A stretch of 17,438 nucleotides of DNA from NCBI GenBank assembly GCA_002344885.1, contig DDUQ01000061.1:1-17438 (forward strand). The letters run 5' to 3'. The position numbers and the translations under genes are program-made. Source of the stretch: Comamonadaceae bacterium UBA2334. Lineage in GTDB: Bacteria; Pseudomonadota; Gammaproteobacteria; Burkholderiales; Burkholderiaceae_C. Under the pieces are notes generated by a model, which made no database searches, was not told where the DNA came from, and saw nothing but the letters and a program-made list of their open reading frames with translations. Numbering within the stretch: the first letter of the stretch is position 1; every line of letters begins with the position of its first letter. Below, in pieces: positions 7,908-15,561 of the stretch.

Positions 7908-9386
7908 ATGACCACACCCTGCCCATCTGAAGCCTCGGACTACGAACACATGTTCGACCTGGCCCCCGTCTCGCTCTGGCTGGAGGACTACAGCGGCCTC
8001 AAAAACCTGTTCGACCGCTGGCGACATGACGGCGTGACCGACCTGGGCACCTTCCTGCGCGAAGACGCCAGCCGCATCCAAGCCTGCACCCGCGAACTGA
8101 AGATCCTGCGCGTCAACCAGCACACGCTCGACATGTTCCGCGCACCCAACCTGCAGACCCTGCAGGACAGGCTGGGCGAGGTGTTCCGAGACGACATGCA
8201 CAGCAGCGTCATCAGCGAGCTGGAGCAACTCTGGAACGGACAGCTCGATTTCAGCAACCAGACCTGCAATTACGCCCTGGACGGGCAGCGGCTGGACATC
8301 AAGCTGCGCGCCCGCATCCTCAAGGGACACGAGGACACCTGGAGTCGCGTGCTGCTGACCCTTGAAAATATCACCCCGGAAGAAAAAGCCCGCAAGCTGC
8401 TGACCGAACGCGAAGCCTACGCACGCAACCTGTTCGAGCTTTCGCCGGTGTCGCTGTGGGTAGAAGACTTCAGCACCATCCGCATGCTGATGGACGAGGT
8501 CCGCGAGCGCGGCATACAGGACTTCCCGACCTTCATGCGGGTGCACCCCGACTTTGTCATCCGGTGCATGGAAGAAATCCGTGTCATCGACATCAACCAG
8601 CATACGCTGCAAATGTTCGGTGCGCCCGACAAGCAGGCCCTGATCCAGCAGCTCGACAAGGTGTTCCGCGACGAAATGACCGACTCGTTCCAGGACCAGT
8701 TGCTGGACCTGTGGCAGGGCAAAACCTTCCAGCAACGCGAGGTGGTCAACTACCGACTGAGCGGCGAGGCGTTGCACATCCACATGCAGTTCGACGTGAT
8801 GCCGGGGCACGAAGAAAAGTGGGACATGGTCCTGGTGTCGCTGGTGGACATCACCGCCCGCAAAAAGGCCGAAGCCTACCTGGAGTACCTGGGCAAGCAC
8901 GACGTGCTGACCAAGCTGCGCAACCGCGCCTACTTTGCCGAAGAAATCAACCGCCTGTCACGCAAAGGGCCGTGGCCGGTCAGCGTGATGGCCATTGACG
9001 TCAACGGCCTCAAGCGCATCAACGACGAGCAGGGTCACGCCGCTGGCGATGCGCTGCTGCGCCGCGCGGGCGAGGTGCTGGGCAAGTCGGTGGATGCACC
9101 ATGCTGTGCTGCCCGCATCGGCGGCGACGAATTTGTGGTGCTGATGCCCGGTACCGACGAACACGGCGCACAGGCGCTGATGCAGCGCATCCTGTCGGTG
9201 CTGGAGCTGAACAACCAGTTCTACCCTGGCAACGAACTCACGCTGGCCATGGGCCTGGCCACCTGCCGGGCGGGCGCCGCACTGGACCAGGCGGTGCAAG
9301 CGGCTGACCATGCCATGTATCAGGCCAAAGAAGCACACTACCGCGCCCACCACATCGAGCGGCGCGCCGGGCTCCAGAACCTCTGA
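7908..9386 (+). CDS. Diguanylate cyclase with two tandem PAS-like sensor domains
   Basis: A 492-aa cytoplasmic protein predicted to make c-di-GMP from two GTP. No membrane helix or signal peptide is visible. Residues 12-163 and 171-325 are two diverged copies of one PAS-like unit (shared APVSLW/SPVSLW, ED, NQHTL, MF.AP, VFRD, LW.G, DIT/NIT), about 159 residues apart. The catalytic domain (about 326-492) starts with HDVLTKLRNRAYF, has IDVNGLKRINDEQGHAAGD and the intact active-site motif GGDEF (405-409). The inhibitory I-site RxxD is absent: the four residues at its position read DAPC, so product feedback through that site is unlikely. No EAL domain is present. The start ATG lacks a clear Shine-Dalgarno. 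It is 35 nt downstream of the mltB-like gene and is the last gene of the plus-strand series. Ligand sensed by the PAS-like units is unknown. Confidence 0.93.
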   Translation: MTTPCPSEASDYEHMFDLAPVSLWLEDYSGLKNLFDRWRHDGVTDLGTFLREDASRIQACTRELKILRVNQHTLDMFRAPNLQTLQDRLGEVFRDDMHSSVISELEQLWNGQLDFSNQTCNYALDGQRLDIKLRARILKGHEDTWSRVLLTLENITPEEKARKLLTEREAYARNLFELSPVSLWVEDFSTIRMLMDEVRERGIQDFPTFMRVHPDFVIRCMEEIRVIDINQHTLQMFGAPDKQALIQQLDKVFRDEMTDSFQDQLLDLWQGKTFQQREVVNYRLSGEALHIHMQFDVMPGHEEKWDMVLVSLVDITARKKAEAYLEYLGKHDVLTKLRNRAYFAEEINRLSRKGPWPVSVMAIDVNGLKRINDEQGHAAGDALLRRAGEVLGKSVDAPCCAARIGGDEFVVLMPGTDEHGAQALMQRILSVLELNNQFYPGNELTLAMGLATCRAGAALDQAVQAADHAMYQAKEAHYRAHHIERRAGLQNL

Positions 9387-9393
9387 CCATTGC

Positions 9394-9426
9394 GCCGCTG
9401 AGGCCGCCCCCTGGCCCCGCAGCGGC
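9394..9426. terminator. Hairpin between convergent diguanylate cyclase and fba genes
   Basis: GCCGCTG (9394-9400) pairs exactly with CAGCGGC (9420-9426) across a 19-nt, very GC-rich loop. It fills the 48-nt gap between the stops of two convergent genes, where a bidirectional terminator is expected. No T tract follows on either side, so it is not a canonical intrinsic terminator and may need Rho. Confidence 0.4.
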
Positions 9427-9434
9427 ACATGCGA

Positions 9435-10502
9435 TCAGCCCAGGCGCGGAGCGAGTTCGCCTTTGTCGTAACGCTTTTGCATGGCTTCCAGGCTGTACAC
9501 CCTGCTGATTTTGCTGGCCATGCCGGCGGCACCGAACGCTTCGTAGCGGTCCTGGCAGATGCCCTTCATGGCCTTGGTGGCCTCCTTGAAAAACTTGCGC
9601 GGGTCGAAGTTTTTGCGGTCTTCAGCCAGGTGCTTGCGGATGGCACCGGTGCTGGCCATGCGCAGGTCGGTGTCGATGTTGACCTTGCGCACACCGTTTT
9701 TGATGCCTTCCACAATCTCTGACACCGGCACGCCGTAGGTTTGGCCCATGTCACCACCATGCGAATTGATGACGGCCAGCCAGTCTTCAGGCACCGAAGA
9801 TGAACCGTGCATCACGAGATGCACATTGGGAATGCGCTGGTGGATGTCGCGCACACGGTCGATGCGCAGCACCTTGCCCGTCGGCTTGCTGGTGAACTTG
9901 TAGGCCCCATGGCTGGTGCCGATGGCAATGGCCAGTGCATCCACCTGGGTTTTTTGCACGAAGTCGGCCGCCTCGTCGGGGTCGGTCAACAGCGCGGAGT
10001 GATCCAGCGTGCCTTCGGCACCGTGGCCGTCTTCCTCACCGGCTTTGCCGGTTTCGAGACTGCCCAGGCAACCCAGCTCGCCCTCGACCGAAACGCCACA
10101 AGCATGGGCCAGATCCACCACCTGACGGGTGACCGCGACGTTGTAGTCGTAGCTGGCGGGCGTCTTGCCGTCCTCCAGCAAACTGCCGTCCATCATCACC
10201 GAGCTGAAGCCCGACTGGATGGACCGGAAGCAGATGCCAGGCGACGCACCGTGGTCCTGGTGCATACACACCGGAATGTGGGGGTACTGCTCGATGGCCG
10301 CCAGAATGAGGTGGCGCAGAAACGGCTCACCGGCGTACGAGCGTGCCCCTGCCGACCCTTGCAGGATGACGGGGCTGTTGGCGGCATCGGCCGCCTGCAT
10401 GATGGCCTGCACCTGCTCCATGTTGTTGACGTTGAAGGCGGGCAAGCCGTAGCCGTTTTCAGCGGCGTGGTCCAGCAGTTGACGAAGAGAAATCAAGGCC
10501 AT
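9435..10502 (-). CDS. cbbA: Class II fructose-bisphosphate aldolase, Calvin-cycle subtype
   Basis: This zinc-dependent cytosolic aldolase condenses dihydroxyacetone phosphate with glyceraldehyde 3-phosphate (and with erythrose 4-phosphate in the Calvin cycle). The 355-aa protein shows HQDHGAS with catalytic Asp83 and zinc ligand His84, then VEGELG (139-144), AIGTSHGAYKF with His198, VMHGSSS with His232, and KVNIDTDLR (273-281), all typical of class II enzymes. Start: the ATG at 10500-10502 (MALISLRQLL) has GGAG (10510-10513) seven bases upstream, so the 17-codon open extension upstream is not used. It is the last gene of the cbb series and lies 109 nt after gap, where Cupriavidus-type operons carry pgk (and some relatives also pyk). 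Also annotated as fba. Confidence 0.96.
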   Translation of the reverse strand: MALISLRQLLDHAAENGYGLPAFNVNNMEQVQAIMQAADAANSPVILQGSAGARSYAGEPFLRHLILAAIEQYPHIPVCMHQDHGASPGICFRSIQSGFSSVMMDGSLLEDGKTPASYDYNVAVTRQVVDLAHACGVSVEGELGCLGSLETGKAGEEDGHGAEGTLDHSALLTDPDEAADFVQKTQVDALAIAIGTSHGAYKFTSKPTGKVLRIDRVRDIHQRIPNVHLVMHGSSSVPEDWLAVINSHGGDMGQTYGVPVSEIVEGIKNGVRKVNIDTDLRMASTGAIRKHLAEDRKNFDPRKFFKEATKAMKGICQDRYEAFGAAGMASKISRVYSLEAMQKRYDKGELAPRLG

Positions 10503-10539
10503 GTCGGTTCTCCAGAGAATAAAAAATATGAAACCCCAC

Positions 10540-10556
10540 CGCTTGCCCAGCAAGCG
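10540..10556 (-). promoter_or_regulatory. Stem-loop and U-rich leader between gap and fba
   Basis: CGCTTGC and GCAAGCG form a perfect 7-bp stem with a 3-nt loop in the 109-nt gap-fba spacer. On the transcribed strand it is followed by GTGGGGTTTCATA and then a six-T run (10526-10521), 18 nt before the fba ATG. The distance to the T tract (over 10 nt) is too long for a normal intrinsic terminator, so an mRNA-processing or stabilising hairpin is more likely. A smaller 5-bp inverted repeat (10593-10597 with 10606-10610) sits right after the gap stop codon. Confidence 0.4.
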
Positions 10557-10611
10557 ATTCCAGCTATGACGTCAGAGAAGCGGGTGCGTTTCCCGGTCAG
10601 AGGCAACCGGT

Positions 10612-11619
10612 TCAGCGGGCAGCGACGTGCTGCACGAAGCGCATCATGTTGCAGGTGTAGCCGTACTCGTTGTCGTACCAGGCCACCACTTTGACGAAGG
10701 TTTTGTCCAGTGCAATGCCGGCATCGGCATCGAAGATGGAGGGCATGGCGCAACCCCGAAAATCGGTGGACACCACTTTTTCGGTGGTGTAGCCCAGCAC
10801 GCCTTTCAGCGCGCCCTCCGAGGCGGCCTTCATGGCGGCGCAAATGGCGTCGTAGCTGGCTTCCTTGCTCAGTTCAACCGTCAGATCCACCACGCTCACG
10901 TCGCTGGTGGGCACGCGGAACGCCATGCCCGTCAGCTTTTTGTTCAATTCAGGCAAGACCACGCCCACTGCCTTGGCAGCGCCAGTGCTGCTGGGGATGA
11001 TGTTTTCCAAAATGCCTCGGCCACCGCGCCAGTCTTTGCTGCTGGGCCCGTCCACGGTCTTTTGCGTGGCGGTGGCAGCGTGCACGGTGGTCATCAGGCC
11101 GCGCTGGATGCCGAAGCTGTCGTTCAGCACCTTGGCCACGGGTGCCAGGCAGTTGGTGGTGCAGGATGCTGCCGACACAATGGCCTCGCCCGCGTATTTG
11201 CTGTGGTTGACGCCGAACACGAACATGGGCGTGTCGTCTTTGGAGGGGGCCGACTGCACGACTTTTTTGGCACCCGCGTCCAGGTGCTTCTGGCAGGTAT
11301 CTTGGGTGAGGAAGAAACCGGTGGACTCGACCACCACGTCCACCCCCACTTCGCCCCACTTCAGGTTGGACGGGTCTTTCTCGGCGGTCAGTCGGATCTT
11401 GCGGCCGTTGACCACCAGGGCACCGCCCTCCACGCTCACGGAGCCTTTGAAGCGACCGTGAACCGAGTCGTACTGCAGCATGTAAGCCAGGTACTCGGGC
11501 TCCAGCAGGTCGTTGATGGCCACCACCTCGATGTCCTGAAACGCAGCCTCTTGCGCCACAGCGCGGAACACCATGCGCCCGATGCGGCCAAAACCGTTGA
11601 TACCTACTTTGATGGTCAT
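10612..11619 (-). CDS. cbbG: Type I glyceraldehyde-3-phosphate dehydrogenase
   Basis: In the reductive direction this cytosolic tetrameric enzyme turns 1,3-bisphosphoglycerate into glyceraldehyde 3-phosphate. The 335-aa protein has the nucleotide-binding start KVGINGFGRIGR (4-15), catalytic Cys153 in SAASCTTNC, His180 in TTVHAATATQK, the WRGGR phosphate-site segment (197-201) and the C-terminal WYDNEYGY. Asp37 after the second strand (INDL) and the DGPS segment (190-193) favour NAD over NADP, as in other proteobacterial Calvin-cycle GAPDHs; this is a family-based inference. The ATG at 11617-11619 has AGAGG (11628-11632) eight bases upstream. It sits between gph and fba, the position of cbbG. 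A T8 tract preceded by a small hairpin lies in its leader. Also annotated as gap. Confidence 0.97.
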   Translation of the reverse strand: MTIKVGINGFGRIGRMVFRAVAQEAAFQDIEVVAINDLLEPEYLAYMLQYDSVHGRFKGSVSVEGGALVVNGRKIRLTAEKDPSNLKWGEVGVDVVVESTGFFLTQDTCQKHLDAGAKKVVQSAPSKDDTPMFVFGVNHSKYAGEAIVSAASCTTNCLAPVAKVLNDSFGIQRGLMTTVHAATATQKTVDGPSSKDWRGGRGILENIIPSSTGAAKAVGVVLPELNKKLTGMAFRVPTSDVSVVDLTVELSKEASYDAICAAMKAASEGALKGVLGYTTEKVVSTDFRGCAMPSIFDADAGIALDKTFVKVVAWYDNEYGYTCNMMRFVQHVAAR

Positions 11620-11641
11620 GGGAATATCCTCTTGAATAATG

Positions 11642-11669
11642 AAAAAAAATCGGCCTGATGCTTAATCAG
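11642..11669 (-). promoter_or_regulatory. Weak hairpin plus T8 tract in the gap leader (possible attenuator)
   Basis: In the 90-nt gph-gap spacer, a 5-bp stem (CTGAT/ATCAG, 11655-11659 with 11665-11669, 5-nt loop) is followed on the transcribed strand by GCCGA and eight T residues (11649-11642). The T run ends 22 nt before the gap ATG. The stem is AT-rich and short, so efficient termination is unlikely; partial attenuation or a U-rich ribosome-protein S1 site are alternatives. Confidence 0.35.
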
Positions 11670-11709
11670 ATTGAATACTTTGCTATGGTCTGTTGACAGC
11701 AGCCAGCCA

Positions 11710-12444
11710 TCAGGCAGGGACACCTTGGGCGCTGGCCGCAAAGCGCTGGGTCACGTCGGCCGCCACCAGGGCAGAAAAATCGGCAATCACGCGGTCGGCG
11801 TTGCAACGCTCGATGGGCTCGCCCATGTTGTAGCCATAGGGCAGCACCCACACCGCCACACCGGCGTTGCGGGCGGTGGCCACGTCGATGGACGAATCGC
11901 CCACGAACAACGCCCGCGCCTTTGCCACGCCGAACTGCGCCAGGCAAGCCTCCACGCCCACGGGCGTGGGCTTTTTGGTGGCAAAGGTGTCGCCACTGAC
12001 GACCCGGTCGAACAGCGGGTCCAGCTGGTGGGCATCCAGCACCACCTGTGTGTAACGCTGCTCCTTGTTGGTCACTACCGCCAGCTTCACACCCTGCCCT
12101 TTCAGGATGTGGAGCACTTCGCGCACATACGGATACAGGTGGCTGCGCGTGCCACAACGCTGGCCGTAGTGCTGCACAAATGCGGCGCTGATGGCCGCAA
12201 AGTCGTCACCAGCTCGCACCGCAGCCTGACTGATGCCCTGCACAGCTGCCAGCGCCTGCACCAGCAAGGTTTGCGTGCCGTGGCCAATCCAGTCATTGAC
12301 CTGCTGCTGGGTCACTTCCGGCAGGCCAAACCGGGTCAGCGTGTCGTTGGTGGCATCGGCGATCTCGGGTGCGGTTTCAATCAGCGTGCCATCCAGGTCG
12401 AACATGACCAGGTCGAACGGCGGTGGGGCAACAGTTGCACTCAT
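11710..12444 (-). CDS. cbbZ: Phosphoglycolate phosphatase (HAD superfamily)
   Basis: It dephosphorylates 2-phosphoglycolate, the toxic product of RuBisCO oxygenase activity, and so belongs functionally with the Calvin-cycle genes. The 244-aa protein has all HAD motifs: motif I FDLDGTL with nucleophile Asp16 and acid/base Asp18, motif II VVTNKE with Thr125, motif III Lys158 in TKKPTP, and motif IV VGDSSID with Asp183 and Asp187. The cap region between motifs I and II is helical, as in subfamily IA. The ATG at 12442-12444 has GAGG nine bases upstream. It is only 15 nt after the tkt stop, so the two are almost certainly cotranscribed. Position between tkt and gap matches cbbZ. Other small HAD phosphatases are possible in principle, but context makes Gph/CbbZ by far the best reading. 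Confidence 0.93.
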   Translation of the reverse strand: MSATVAPPPFDLVMFDLDGTLIETAPEIADATNDTLTRFGLPEVTQQQVNDWIGHGTQTLLVQALAAVQGISQAAVRAGDDFAAISAAFVQHYGQRCGTRSHLYPYVREVLHILKGQGVKLAVVTNKEQRYTQVVLDAHQLDPLFDRVVSGDTFATKKPTPVGVEACLAQFGVAKARALFVGDSSIDVATARNAGVAVWVLPYGYNMGEPIERCNADRVIADFSALVAADVTQRFAASAQGVPA

Positions 12445-12459
12445 GTCCGGCGGCCTCGG

Positions 12460-14544
12460 TCAGTGGGTGGACGGCACGATGTGGTCGGGCCACGTCGGCT
12501 CGGCCCGGTGGGCGGCGCGGTGCACCAGCACTTTCACCGCGTCGCGGACGCGATCGGCCGTGATGCCGAAATGGGCGTACAGGTCTTTGGCCGGTGCCGA
12601 TTCGCCGAAGCTTGTCATGCCAATGACCACCCCGGTTCGGCCCACGTATTTGCGCCAGAAATCAGGATGCGCCGCTTCGATGGCCACCGTCGGCAGGTGC
12701 AGGGGCAGCACATCCATCTGGTAGGCCTGGGACTGACGGTCGAACACGTTGGTGCAGGGCATGGACACCACCCGTGTCGCAATCCCTTCGCCTGCCAGCT
12801 TGGCCTGAGCCTGCAGCGCAAGCTCCACTTCCGACCCCGTGGCCAGAATGATGGCGCGCGCCTGATCCATGTCGGACAGCACATACCCGCCCTGCCGAAT
12901 CTGCCCGGCCGACACCCGCTCGGTCACCCGTGGCAGGTTCTGGCGGCTCAGACACAAGGCAGCGGGGCCGTCCTTGCGCTCGATGGCGCTGACCCAGGCC
13001 ACCGCAGTCTCCAGGCCATCGGCCGGACGCCAGACGTCCAGGTTGGGGATGATGCGCAACGATGGCACATGCTCCACGCTCTGGTGCGTGGGGCCGTCTT
13101 CGCCCAGGCCGATGCTGTCGTGGGTGAACACGTGGATGACGCGCTGCTTCATCAGCGCAGCCATGCGGATGGCGTTGCGGCTGTAGTCGCTGAACGTGAG
13201 GAAGGTGCCACCGTAAGGAATGAAGCCGCCGTGCAAGGCCATGCCGTTCATGATGGCGGCCATGCCGAACTCGCGCACGCCGTAGCTCAGGTGGTTGCCC
13301 CATTTAAACTGACCGTTGTCATCGCGCCCCGCTTTCACACACCCTTTGAAGTTGGTGAGGTTGGAGCCGGTCAGGTCGGCACTGCCGCCGAAGAATTCGG
13401 GCACCAGGGGGGCCAGCGCATCCAGCGCATTCTGGCTGCTTTTGCGGGTGGCAAACGCGTCGGGCCTGGCTGCTATGGCGGCCAGCACTTCGGGCAACTT
13501 GTCTGCAAAGGCGGGCAAGAGGTCGCCTTTCATGCGGCGCTCGAATTCGGCAGCTTCGGCTGGGAAGGCCACCTGATAGGCAGCGAAGCGCTGGCTCCAA
13601 GCAGCTTCAGCGGCCTGACCACGTTCCCTGGCGTCCCAGGCTGCAGCAATGTCGGCCGGCATGTCGAACGGCGCAGCCGTCCAACCCAGCGCCTCGCGGG
13701 TGGCCTGCACCTCGGCGGCACCCAGCGCTGCGCCGTGGACATCGTGCGTGCCCGCCTTGTTGGGCGAGCCCTTGCCGATGACGGTCTTGCAACAGATCAG
13801 GGTGGGTTTGCCTTCTGCCAGCCCTGCCTGGGCTTTGGCGGCTTGTACCGCAGCGTCGACGGCAGCGGGATCATGGCCGTCCACGCCAGCGATGACATGC
13901 CAGCCATAGGCCTCGAAGCGCCTGGGCGTGTCATCGGTGAACCAGCCTTCCACATGACCATCGATGGATATGCCGTTGTCGTCATAGAACGCCACCAGTT
14001 TGGACAGGCGCAGCGTACCCGCCAGCGCACAGGCCTCGTGGCTGATGCCCTCCATCAGGCAGCCATCGCCCAGGAACACGTAGGTGAAGTGGTCCACAAT
14101 GGCGTGGCCGTGCCGGTTAAACTGATGAGCCAGCAGCTTTTCGGCCAGGGCCATGCCGACACCGTTGGAAATGCCCTGCCCCAGCGGGCCAGTGGTGGTT
14201 TCCACACCGGGGGTGAGGCCCACCTCCGGGTGTCCGGCCGTCTGGCTGTGCAGTTGCCTGAACGACTTGATCTCGCCCATTGGCAAGTCATAACCGGTCA
14301 GGTGCAGCAGCGCGTAAATCAGCATGGAGCCGTGGCCATTGCTCAGCACGAAGCGGTCGCGGTCGGACCAATGCGGGTTGGCGGGGTTGTGGCGCAAGTG
14401 GCGGTTCCACAGCACCTCGGCAATGTCGGCCATGCCCATCGGCGCGCCGGGGTGGCCGGATTTGGCTTTTTCAACCGCATCGACAGACAGGATGCGGATC
14501 GCGTTGGCCATCTGGCGGGCCATCTCAGGGGTGGGAGCAGTCAT
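12460..14544 (-). CDS. cbbT: Transketolase
   Basis: This thiamine-diphosphate enzyme moves two-carbon ketol units and makes xylulose 5-phosphate and ribose 5-phosphate during RuBP regeneration. The 694-aa protein is full length. The N-terminal pyrophosphate domain has KSGHPGAPMGMAD (28-40), the TPP/metal motif GDGCLMEGISHEA starting at 159 and ending with the YDDN around 187-190. The central pyrimidine domain has the YGVREFGMAAIMNG segment with the cofactor-activating Glu, then FTHDSIGLGEDGPTHQ. The C-terminal domain includes ATGSEVELAL. The ATG at 14542-14544 (MTAPTPEMARQMANAIR) has no obvious Shine-Dalgarno but agrees with the usual N-terminus of homologues. It lies 51 nt downstream of prk and 15 nt upstream of gph, the cbbP-T-Z order. 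Also annotated as tkt. Confidence 0.96.
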   Translation of the reverse strand: MTAPTPEMARQMANAIRILSVDAVEKAKSGHPGAPMGMADIAEVLWNRHLRHNPANPHWSDRDRFVLSNGHGSMLIYALLHLTGYDLPMGEIKSFRQLHSQTAGHPEVGLTPGVETTTGPLGQGISNGVGMALAEKLLAHQFNRHGHAIVDHFTYVFLGDGCLMEGISHEACALAGTLRLSKLVAFYDDNGISIDGHVEGWFTDDTPRRFEAYGWHVIAGVDGHDPAAVDAAVQAAKAQAGLAEGKPTLICCKTVIGKGSPNKAGTHDVHGAALGAAEVQATREALGWTAAPFDMPADIAAAWDARERGQAAEAAWSQRFAAYQVAFPAEAAEFERRMKGDLLPAFADKLPEVLAAIAARPDAFATRKSSQNALDALAPLVPEFFGGSADLTGSNLTNFKGCVKAGRDDNGQFKWGNHLSYGVREFGMAAIMNGMALHGGFIPYGGTFLTFSDYSRNAIRMAALMKQRVIHVFTHDSIGLGEDGPTHQSVEHVPSLRIIPNLDVWRPADGLETAVAWVSAIERKDGPAALCLSRQNLPRVTERVSAGQIRQGGYVLSDMDQARAIILATGSEVELALQAQAKLAGEGIATRVVSMPCTNVFDRQSQAYQMDVLPLHLPTVAIEAAHPDFWRKYVGRTGVVIGMTSFGESAPAKDLYAHFGITADRVRDAVKVLVHRAAHRAEPTWPDHIVPSTH

Positions 14545-14595
14545 GTTGGATACTGGGTTGTAAGGGTTGCGACACGGGGCCTGGCACTTCGGCCC

Positions 14596-15477
14596 TCAGC
14601 CACCCAGGGCACGCTTGCGGCGCTCCATCATTCGCCAGATGAAGGGCGTGAAGATGAGCTGCATGGCCAGCTCCATCTTGCCGCCGGGCACCACGATGGT
14701 GTTGGCGCGGCTCATGTAACTGTCGTGAATCATGTTCAGCAGATACTGGAAGTCGATGCCCTTGGGCTTGGCAAACCGGATGACCACCATGCTTTCGTCC
14801 GCACTGGGAATGTCGCGGCTGATGAACGGGTTGGACGTGTCCACCATGGGCACGCGCTGGAAGTTCACATGCGTGTGCTCGAACTGCGGCACGATGTAGT
14901 TCACATAGTCGGGCATGCGGCGCAGGATGGTGTCGGTCACCGCCTCGGTGCTGTAGCCGCGCTGGGTTTTGTCGCGGATGAGTTTCTGGATCCACTCCAG
15001 GTTGATGACCGGCACCACGCCGATCAGCAAATCGGGGTAACGAGCAATGTTGTGCTCGGCCGTCTTGACCGCACCGTGCAACCCTTCGTAGAACAGGATG
15101 TCGGTGTCGGCAGGCAGGTCCTCCCAGGGTGTGAACGTGCCCGGGTCCTGCTTGTAGGGTGCGGCCTCTTCAGCGTTGTGCAGGTACTTGCGGCTGCGGC
15201 CGGTGCCCGACTCGGAGTAGGTTCTGAACAGCGTTTCCAGCTCACCAAACAGGTTGTTGTCGGCACCGAAATGGCTGAAGTGCTTGTTGCCCGCCTGCTC
15301 GGCCTCGGCCGCCTTGGCCTTCATCTCCTTGCGGTCGTAGCGGTGGTAGCTGTCGCCCTCGATGATGGCGGACTTCAATGCCTCCCGCCGGAAGATGTTC
15401 TGGAAGGTCTTGGTCACGGTCGAGGTACCGGCACCTGATGAGCCCGTGATGGCGATGATGGGATGGCGTTCAGACAT
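14596..15477 (-). CDS. cbbP: Phosphoribulokinase (proteobacterial class I)
   Basis: This kinase phosphorylates ribulose 5-phosphate to ribulose 1,5-bisphosphate with ATP and is, with RuBisCO, diagnostic of the Calvin cycle. The 293-aa protein has the P-loop TGSSGAGTST (11-20), the GDSYHRYDR segment (41-49) with predicted catalytic Asp42 and His45, and Asp169 in LIRDK; the numbering coincides with that of the structurally studied Rhodobacter sphaeroides enzyme. Its length and motifs mark the octameric bacterial class, known to be activated by NADH and inhibited by AMP, rather than the redox-controlled plant/cyanobacterial class. The ATG at 15475-15477 (MSERHPIIAITG) has GGAG (15484-15487) six bases upstream; 23 open codons further upstream are not used. 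It lies 84 nt after fbp. Its presence implies RuBisCO genes elsewhere, probably upstream of rpe. Confidence 0.97.
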   Translation of the reverse strand: MSERHPIIAITGSSGAGTSTVTKTFQNIFRREALKSAIIEGDSYHRYDRKEMKAKAAEAEQAGNKHFSHFGADNNLFGELETLFRTYSESGTGRSRKYLHNAEEAAPYKQDPGTFTPWEDLPADTDILFYEGLHGAVKTAEHNIARYPDLLIGVVPVINLEWIQKLIRDKTQRGYSTEAVTDTILRRMPDYVNYIVPQFEHTHVNFQRVPMVDTSNPFISRDIPSADESMVVIRFAKPKGIDFQYLLNMIHDSYMSRANTIVVPGGKMELAMQLIFTPFIWRMMERRKRALGG

Positions 15478-15489
15478 GTTGTGCTCCAG

Positions 15490-15503
15490 AAATTTATAAA
15501 TTT
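15490..15503. promoter_or_regulatory. AT-only 14-bp palindrome in the prk leader
   Basis: AAATTTATAAATTT is a perfect palindrome in an otherwise GC-rich region. It lies immediately upstream of the GGAG of prk, in the 84-nt fbp-prk spacer, and ends in a U-rich run on the transcribed strand. It contains TATAAA, but no -35 box was found at a suitable distance. An unstructured U/A-rich ribosome-loading site is the simplest explanation; a protein-binding site is possible. Confidence 0.4.
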
Positions 15504-15561
15504 TTGGCCGCCAGCGCTTTAAGAATAAGCTCTGACAGCTATACAAATTGTATTCATCAGA

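Noticed and set aside
11671..15438. Open frame of 1255 codons on the plus strand, antisense to gph, tkt and prk
   Set aside because: It lies opposite three well-conserved genes, its translation is rich in His, Gly, Val and Gln with no recognisable domain, and it spans gene boundaries. It is the usual stop-poor shadow of GC-rich codon use.
15478..15546. N-terminal extension of phosphoribulokinase by 23 codons
   Set aside because: The extension covers the prk Shine-Dalgarno and the AT palindrome and is not part of the known family N-terminus; MSERHPIIAITG is the normal start.
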